Assembly: GCA_903855945.1 (NCBI GenBank)
Contig: CAIOAK010000019.1
Coordinates: forward strand, 1 to 46,939
Source: an uncultured Anaeromyxobacter sp.
GTDB lineage: Bacteria > Myxococcota > Myxococcia > Myxococcales > Anaeromyxobacteraceae
Direction of reading: 5' to 3'
DNA length: 46,939 bases
The notes under the pieces were generated by a model, which did not search any database, was not told the origin of the DNA, and saw only the letters and a program-made list of their open reading frames with translations. The position numbers and the translations under genes are program-made. Positions within the stretch are counted from its first letter, which is position 1. Each line of letters opens with the position of its first letter. Below, piece after piece: positions 41,526 through 46,939 of the stretch.

Positions 41526-44500
41526 AGGGCGAGACCGCCCAGGATGGCGAGCGCCGGCACCACCAGCGTGGCCGCGAGCAGGGTGCGCGGCCACTCCGTG
41601 TAGACCACCGCGCCACCCACGGCGACGAGCAGCCCCCAGCCCACCTGCTGGACCGTGGTGAGCATCCGGAGGCGCCGCAGCCGGCCGCCGTCGAGCGGGG
41701 CGAGCCGCTCCCAGAGGAGCTGCTCGAGGCGCCAGTAGGTGTAGACCACAGGGATGATCTCGAGCGTCAGGAAGGCGGAGGTGAGCAACCCGCCCACCAT
41801 GGGCGCCGCGATGCGCTTCATCACGTCGGCGCCGGAGCCGGTGGCCCAGAGGAGGGGCAGGAGCCCCACCAGCATGGTGCCCACCGTCATGAGCTTGGGG
41901 CGCACCCGCATCACCGTGCCCTCCATGTGGGCCCAGATGATGTCGTCGAGGTCCCGGATGAGCCCCGCCTTGCGGCGCCGCTCGTAGGCCGTGTCGATGT
42001 AGACGATCATCACGATGCCGGTCTGGGCGGCGAGCCCCACCAGCGCGATGAGTCCCACCCAGACCGCGGTGGAGAGCCGGTAGTCGAGGAACCAGAGGAG
42101 CCACACGCTCCCCACCAGCGCGAACGGGATGGAGAGCAGGACGATGAGCACCTCCGTCACGTTGCGGAAGTGGAAGAGGAGCAGCACCACGATGATGATG
42201 AGCGTGAGCGGGATGACGATCCGCAGCCGGTCGTTCATCTTCTCGAGCAGCTCGTACTGGCCGGTCCACTTGAGGAAATGGCCGGGCGGGACGGCGAAGT
42301 CGCCGGCCGCGGTGGCCTCGGCCACCTCCTCCTTGGCGTGGGCCACGTACCCGCCGATGTCCACCGACGGATCGACGTCCACGTAGACGTAGCCCACCAG
42401 CATCCCGCCCTCGTCGCGGAGCATGGGGGGACCGCCGACGATCCGGATGTCGGCCACCTGTCCGAGCGGGACGAAGCCGCTGCTCCCCGGGCTGCCCGAC
42501 TGCAGGCCGCGCCCGCCCATGGGGAGCTGCTGGATCTGCTGCGGGGGCCGGGACCAGTCGAGCGTCGGCGCGTCGGTGGAGGTGGAGCGGGGTCCGGGTG
42601 GGAGCGGGCGTCCGCCTCCGCCGCCTCCGCCGCCGCCCATCTGGGCGAGGAGCATCTCCGGGATGCGGGGCGGGGCGAGCGCCCCGGAGGCGCCCCCCAT
42701 GCCGCTCCCGCTCGGGCCCTTGCCGCCCGCACCCGGGACGGGCACGAGCACCTGCTTCAGCCGCTCCACGTCGCTGCGAAGGTCCTGCGGGTAGCGGACG
42801 CTGATGGAGAAGCGGGCACGCCCCTCCACGGTGGTGGTCACCGACGCGCCCCCGATGGCCGCCTCGATGGTGCGCTGCACGTCACCCACGGTGAGGCCGC
42901 GCCGGGCCAGCGCCTCCCGGTTCGGGTAGATGTCCAGGTAGAGGCCGCCCGTGTTCCGCTCGTAGTAGACGCTGCGCGTCCCGGGAACCGGCGCCAGGAT
43001 CCGCTCCAGCTTCACGCCCAGCTTCTCGATCTCGTCGAGGTTGCTCCCCATCACCTTCACGCCCACCGGCGTGCGGACGCCGGTCGAGAGCATGTCGATG
43101 CGGGCGCGGATGGGCATCGTGTAGGCGTTCGTCCAGCCCGGGAACTGCGTGGCCCGGTTCATCTCGGCGGTGAGCTCCTCCCAGGTGATGCGCCGCCGGT
43201 CGGGCCAGACGGGGCGCAGCACGGTCGCGAGCCAGCCGGGAGCCCATCCCGAGTACCAGCGACGGTTCTCCACGAGCCGCCACTCCGCGACCGGTCGGAG
43301 CCGGACCGTGGTCTCCACCATGGTGATGGGAGCCGGGTCGGTGGCGGTCTCGGCGCGCCCCACCTTGCCGAAGACCGAGGCCACCTCGGGGAAGCCGCGG
43401 AGCACGCGGTCCTGCCGCTGCAGCGCCCCCTTGGCCTCCTCGATGGAGATGCCCGGGAAGGTGGTGGGCATGAAGAGGACGTCCCCCTCGTTGAGCGGGG
43501 GCATGAACTCGCTGCCGAGCCGGATGGCGAGCGGCACCGCCGAGAGGATGGCGAGGAGGCCGAGCGCCACCGTGGTCTTGGGCCAGCGGAGCGCCACGAA
43601 TACGAAGGGCTTGTAGACCCGGATGATGGCCCGGGAGATGGGGTGCTGGGCCTCGGGGCGGATCCGGCCGCGCAGGAGCAGGTCCCGCAGCGCCGGTGCG
43701 AAGGTGATGGAGAGGCCGGCCGCCGCCAGCATGACGAAGGTCTTCGTGAAGGCGAGCGGGCGGAAGAGCCGCCCCGCCTGGCCGGTGAGGGTGAAGACCG
43801 GCAGGAAGCTCACCGCGATGATGAGCAGGGAGAAGAAGATGGCGGGGGTGACCTCGGCGGCGGCCTCGGCGAGCAGCTTGTGCCGATCGGCCCCGGGTGG
43901 GGCCGATTCGAGCCGCTTGTGCGACGCCTCGATCATGACGATCTCGGCGTCCACGGTGGCCCCGATGGCGATGGCGATCCCGCCCAGGCTCATGATGGTG
44001 GCCGGGATGTCGAGCAGGTACATCGGCACGAAGGCGAGCGCCACCGCGATGGGAAGCGACAGCATCGGCAGGAGCGCCGAGCGGATGTGCAGGAGGAAGA
44101 TGAGGATCACCGCGGCGACGGTGAGCATCTCCTCGATCAGGGCGCGCTTCAGCGTGCCGATGGACCGGTGGATGAGCTCGCTGCGGTCGTAGGCCACCTC
44201 GGCGGTCACCCCCGGAGGGAAGCCGGGCTTGAGCTCGACGAGCCGCTTCTTCACCCGGTCGATCACCTCGAGGGTGTTCTCGCCGTAGCGGGCCACCACG
44301 ATGCCCCCCACCGCCTCCCCCTCGCCGTTCCAGTCGAGGGCGCCGCGACGGATGTCGGGGCCGAAGCGGACGGTTCCGAGATCGCGGAGCAGCACCGGCA
44401 CGCCGGACGGTCCGGCGGCCTTCACGGAGGTGGAGGCGAGCGCGCCGATGTCCTGCACGTAGCCGCGTCCGCGCACGTAGTACTCGCGCCCGGACATCTC

Positions 44501-45166
44501 GATGACCCGGCCGCCCACGTCCTGGTTCGACTCGCGGACCGCCCGGACCACGTCCTCGAGGTTCACCCCGTAGGCGCGGAGCCGGTTGGGGTCCACGGTG
44601 ACCTGGTACTGCTTCTGGTATCCGCCGACGCTCGCCACCTCGGCCACGCCGGGAACGCTCCCGAGCGCGTAGCGCATCGAGAAGTCCTGGAAGGTCCGGA
44701 GCTCGTCGATGGAGGTCCGGCCGCTCTTGTCCACGAGCGTGTACTGGAAGGCCCAGCCGATGCCGGTGGCATCCGGACCCAGCGTGGGCACGACCCCGTC
44801 GGGCAGGCGAGCCCGGATGGTGCCGAGCATCTCGTTCACCCGGCTGCGGGCCCAGTACATGTCGGTGCCCTCGTCGAAGATCACGTAGACGAAGGACATG
44901 CCGAACATCGAGTAGCCGCGGACGTCCACCACCTGGGGCGCGGAGATGAGCGCCGACACCACCGGATAGGTGACCTGATCCTCGATGAGCGTGGGGCTGC
45001 GCCCCATCCACTCGGTGTAGACGATGACCTGGGGGTCGGTGAGGTCGGGGATGGCGTCGATCTTGGTCCGGGAGATGGCCCAGGCCGCGCCGAGCGTGGC
45101 GATGGCCACGCCGAACAGGACGACCAACCGGTTCCGTGCGCAGAGCTCGATGATCCGCGTGACCAT
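41456..45166 (-). CDS. cusA: CusA-type heavy-metal RND efflux transporter
   Basis: A 1236-residue inner-membrane RND pump, longer than E. coli CusA (about 1047). The Cu(I)/Ag(I) methionines align: Met566 (VLFMPTT), Met616 (ITMVETT) and Met692 (RIDMLST), with family spacing. Proton-relay Asp406 (GATVDAEIVM) and Lys1091 (RVRPKLMT) are kept, but the Glu of AAEFG in CusA is Gln1048 (AAQTGIVM). Extra sequence: about 27 residues near 630-655, a Gly/Pro-rich insert at about 811-896 including nine Gly in a row, and a C-terminal extension with two possible membrane helices. It starts 8 bases after the cusB stop. No outer-membrane partner is in the window. Confidence 0.9.
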   Translation of the reverse strand: MVTRIIELCARNRLVVLFGVAIATLGAAWAISRTKIDAIPDLTDPQVIVYTEWMGRSPTLIEDQVTYPVVSALISAPQVVDVRGYSMFGMSFVYVIFDEGTDMYWARSRVNEMLGTIRARLPDGVVPTLGPDATGIGWAFQYTLVDKSGRTSIDELRTFQDFSMRYALGSVPGVAEVASVGGYQKQYQVTVDPNRLRAYGVNLEDVVRAVRESNQDVGGRVIEMSGREYYVRGRGYVQDIGALASTSVKAAGPSGVPVLLRDLGTVRFGPDIRRGALDWNGEGEAVGGIVVARYGENTLEVIDRVKKRLVELKPGFPPGVTAEVAYDRSELIHRSIGTLKRALIEEMLTVAAVILIFLLHIRSALLPMLSLPIAVALAFVPMYLLDIPATIMSLGGIAIAIGATVDAEIVMIEASHKRLESAPPGADRHKLLAEAAAEVTPAIFFSLLIIAVSFLPVFTLTGQAGRLFRPLAFTKTFVMLAAAGLSITFAPALRDLLLRGRIRPEAQHPISRAIIRVYKPFVFVALRWPKTTVALGLLAILSAVPLAIRLGSEFMPPLNEGDVLFMPTTFPGISIEEAKGALQRQDRVLRGFPEVASVFGKVGRAETATDPAPITMVETTVRLRPVAEWRLVENRRWYSGWAPGWLATVLRPVWPDRRRITWEELTAEMNRATQFPGWTNAYTMPIRARIDMLSTGVRTPVGVKVMGSNLDEIEKLGVKLERILAPVPGTRSVYYERNTGGLYLDIYPNREALARRGLTVGDVQRTIEAAIGGASVTTTVEGRARFSISVRYPQDLRSDVERLKQVLVPVPGAGGKGPSGSGMGGASGALAPPRIPEMLLAQMGGGGGGGGGRPLPPGPRSTSTDAPTLDWSRPPQQIQQLPMGGRGLQSGSPGSSGFVPLGQVADIRIVGGPPMLRDEGGMLVGYVYVDVDPSVDIGGYVAHAKEEVAEATAAGDFAVPPGHFLKWTGQYELLEKMNDRLRIVIPLTLIIIVVLLLFHFRNVTEVLIVLLSIPFALVGSVWLLWFLDYRLSTAVWVGLIALVGLAAQTGIVMIVYIDTAYERRRKAGLIRDLDDIIWAHMEGTVMRVRPKLMTVGTMLVGLLPLLWATGSGADVMKRIAAPMVGGLLTSAFLTLEIIPVVYTYWRLEQLLWERLAPLDGGRLRRLRMLTTVQQVGWGLLVAVGGAVVYTEWPRTLLAATLVVPALAILGGLALYLRERPAALRLVWPGGVRKVTG

Positions 45167-45174
45167 GCGCGCCC

Positions 45175-46647
45175 CTACTTCCCGCCGAAGCCCTGGATGG
45201 CCGCGCGCAGCCGGCTCTCCGAGTCGATGAGGAAGTTGGCGGTGGTCACGACGTTCTCGCCGGGGTGGACGCCGCGGAGGATCTGGACCCGTTCGGCGTT
45301 GCGCGCGCCCACCGAGACCGGACGGGGCTCGAACCGGCCGCCAGGCAGCGCGACGAAGACGTACTGGGCCTCGCCGGTGTCCACGAGCGCGTCGGCGGGG
45401 ATCGTGATCCCCTCGGACGTGCCCAGGTCGATCACCACGTCGGCGTACATGCCCGGGCGCAGCCTGCCGTGGCTGTTGGAGGCGACGATGCGGGCCTGCA
45501 GGGTCCGGCTCTGGGGATTCACGGCCGGGTAGAGGTAGGCCACCTTGCCGGTGAAGACCTCGCCGGGGAGCGCCTGGAGCGTGATGGTGGCCTTCTGGCC
45601 GGCCCGGACCCGGCCGATGTCGGTCTCGTAGACGTCGGCCAGCACCCAGACGTGGGCGATGTCGGCGATCTCGAAGAGCTCCTGCCCCGGGGAGACGTAG
45701 GAGCCCACCTGCACCTCGCGCCGTCCCACGTAACCGTCGATGGGGGCGCGGACCATGATGAACTCGATCGTCGTGCGCTTCTCCTCGATCTCGGCGACGT
45801 CGGCCGGGCTGAAGCCGAGGAGGAGCAGCCGCTGACGCGCGTCGGTCTCGATGGCCGGGGTTGCGGCGGCGGAGGCGGGGCCGGCCTTGTCCCGCGTCCA
45901 TCGGAGTGCGTTCAGGTAGTTGATCTGGGGAGCCTGGATGTCGGGGCTGTAGATGCGCGCGAGGGGCTGCCCCTTCTTCACCCGGTCTCCGCTCTGGGTG
46001 ACGAGGAGCTTCTCGATCCAGCCGGTGATGCGGCTCGTCACCACGGCGACCGCCGCCTCGTCGGGCGCCACCATCCCGACGGTGCGGAGCGAGGGGGAGA
46101 GCTTCTCCATCAGCGCGGGTGCGGTGCGGACTCCGATGAGCTGGAGCCGGTCCGCGCTCACGTCGATCGGGGTGAGGCCTGGGACCTGCGCGCGCGGGAT
46201 GAGCTTCATCCCTCCGCACTTTTCACAGATGGCGTTCGGGTCGTCGCTCGACACCTCCGGGTGCATCGGGCACCAGTACTTGCCCGCTGCGCCTTGCGCG
46301 CCGGCGTGGTCGTGCCCTTGCGGACCGGACGGCCCCTTCGCCGCCTGGCCGAGGCTCGCGATGGGGACGAGGTCCATCCCGCAGATGGGGCAGCTGCCCG
46401 GGCGCTCGGAGAGGACCGACGGGTGCATCGGGCAGACGTACTTGGCCTCGGAGCGGTCGGTGATCTCCGAACCGGTGCGGGCGAAGTGGACCCAGGCCGC
46501 GACCGCCGCCACCGCCATGAGGCCGATGAGCACCCAGCGGACGATGGCCATGGTACGGACCCCGGGCGGGGGCGCCTCGGAGCCCTGCGGAAGCTCCTCG
46601 CGGGGCTGGTCCGCTCCGGCCGGTGGCCTGGAATCTGTGGAACTCAT
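45175..46647 (-). CDS. cusB: CusB-type periplasmic adaptor with two heavy-metal binding domains
   Basis: A 490-residue adaptor anchored by a membrane helix (about 33-53). Two short Cys/Met/His motifs follow: YVCPMHPSVL with CPICGMDL (residues 70-93), and YWCPMHPEVS with CEKCGGMKL (124-149). These are heavy-metal-binding domains (HMBD) of the kind fused to CusB-like adaptors. The barrel-sandwich and hairpin region runs from about 170 (RTVGMVAPDEAAVAVV) through GYVGRREVQVGSYVSPGQEL. The ATG before SSTDSRPPAG is preferred. It is the first gene of the pair with cusA. Confidence 0.9.
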   Translation of the reverse strand: MSSTDSRPPAGADQPREELPQGSEAPPPGVRTMAIVRWVLIGLMAVAAVAAWVHFARTGSEITDRSEAKYVCPMHPSVLSERPGSCPICGMDLVPIASLGQAAKGPSGPQGHDHAGAQGAAGKYWCPMHPEVSSDDPNAICEKCGGMKLIPRAQVPGLTPIDVSADRLQLIGVRTAPALMEKLSPSLRTVGMVAPDEAAVAVVTSRITGWIEKLLVTQSGDRVKKGQPLARIYSPDIQAPQINYLNALRWTRDKAGPASAAATPAIETDARQRLLLLGFSPADVAEIEEKRTTIEFIMVRAPIDGYVGRREVQVGSYVSPGQELFEIADIAHVWVLADVYETDIGRVRAGQKATITLQALPGEVFTGKVAYLYPAVNPQSRTLQARIVASNSHGRLRPGMYADVVIDLGTSEGITIPADALVDTGEAQYVFVALPGGRFEPRPVSVGARNAERVQILRGVHPGENVVTTANFLIDSESRLRAAIQGFGGK

Positions 46648-46939
46648 CGAGTGTCTTCTCCCCCGTCCGGACCGTCGGGAGGTCCGGAATTGACAGAGCA
46701 TATCCCTGGACCGGCTCGCCCGCGACCGGAAGGCGGGGGGCGAAGAGGTCCATCACCTCGGAGCCGTAGGAGTTTCGGGCGGCTTCGAGGTTATGAGCCT
46801 TGCATTATTCCGACTGGGGAATTATCCCGCGTTGTCCAGCGGATCTGCTGGTGTGCAACGGGATGAGCACGCAGGACGCGGCATAATCCGGGGCGGTCGA
46901 ACCAGGCATTCTTGTCTCTTCACGGCACTTCGCCGTCGA
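46648..46939. other. Upstream region of the efflux operon, no gene seen
   Basis: The 292 bases to the window end contain no supportable gene. Several ATAATCC/ATTATCC-like strings occur (46805, 46831, 46881), and GGATAATTCC/GGAATAATGC form an imperfect direct repeat on the minus strand. They could be regulatory but I cannot assign them. Confidence 0.3.

Noticed and set aside
41927-45532. 1201-residue plus-strand frame opposite cusA and part of cusB
   Set aside because: Charged His/Gly/Glu-rich composition typical of a shadow of an RND gene.
46223-46756. Minus-strand frame starting MMDLFAPRL
   Set aside because: It overlaps the N-terminal coding region of cusB in a different frame and turns into low-complexity sequence.

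Overview
The window is a chromosomal stretch from a high-GC bacterium. Codon use is strongly GC-biased, so long antisense reading frames lie opposite almost every gene. The gene content points to the myxobacterial branch of the old Deltaproteobacteria, perhaps an Anaeromyxobacter-like organism: spore-coat-U (SCPU) subunits with an archaic chaperone and usher, a J-domain/Hsp70/TPR operon, many lipoproteins, and TrmFO instead of TrmA. This assignment is an inference from gene families and was not checked by a search.

Layout. 1-8.1 kb: a secreted propeller lipoprotein, a DksA-type zinc-finger protein (minus), then trmFO, a propeller lipoprotein, xerC, argD and argF on the plus strand. 8.2-11.8 kb: a tight three-gene operon of J-domain/TPR protein, Hsp70 and TPR protein. 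11.8-14.0 kb (minus): a secreted protein, coaE and an SDR-type reductase. 14.0-17.9 kb: engB, an orphan SCPU pilin, greB with a downstream partner (minus), metF and a small secreted protein. 17.9-24.6 kb: a secreted metalloprotease-like lipoprotein and an archaic chaperone-usher pilus locus (one canonical SCPU gene divergent from three subunits, chaperone and usher), closed by a small secreted protein on the other strand. 24.9-30.8 kb: a Cys-rich repeat protein, a calpain-like protease with a lipocalin-like partner, a decayed receiver domain, and a four-gene run of membrane protein, SCP2-like protein, wax-ester/diacylglycerol acyltransferase and lipoprotein. 30.8-40.2 kb (minus): a giant lipoprotein with chitobiase C-terminal-type repeats, a two-helix membrane protein, a B12-binding radical SAM protein, a GH19 chitinase and a GH18 chitinase. 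40.4-41.5 kb: a divergent LysR regulator. 41.3 kb: tRNA-Glu with promoter and terminator (minus). 41.5-46.6 kb (minus): a CusB/CusA-type metal efflux pair.

How parts fit together. The pilus locus has a homologous promoter copy about 4.4 kb upstream, which drives an orphan pilin. That orphan looks like a mosaic: it carries the promoter of the first operon gene and a coding sequence almost identical, in its 3' part, to the third. The LysR gene and the GH18 chitinase share a 139-bp divergent region with a perfect T-N11-A palindrome, so LysR control of the chitinases is the natural hypothesis. The efflux pump keeps the CusA methionine triad but has Gln where CusA has a proton-relay Glu, plus a long Gly/Pro-rich insert. 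I saw no CRISPR array, rRNA, insertion sequence or prophage.
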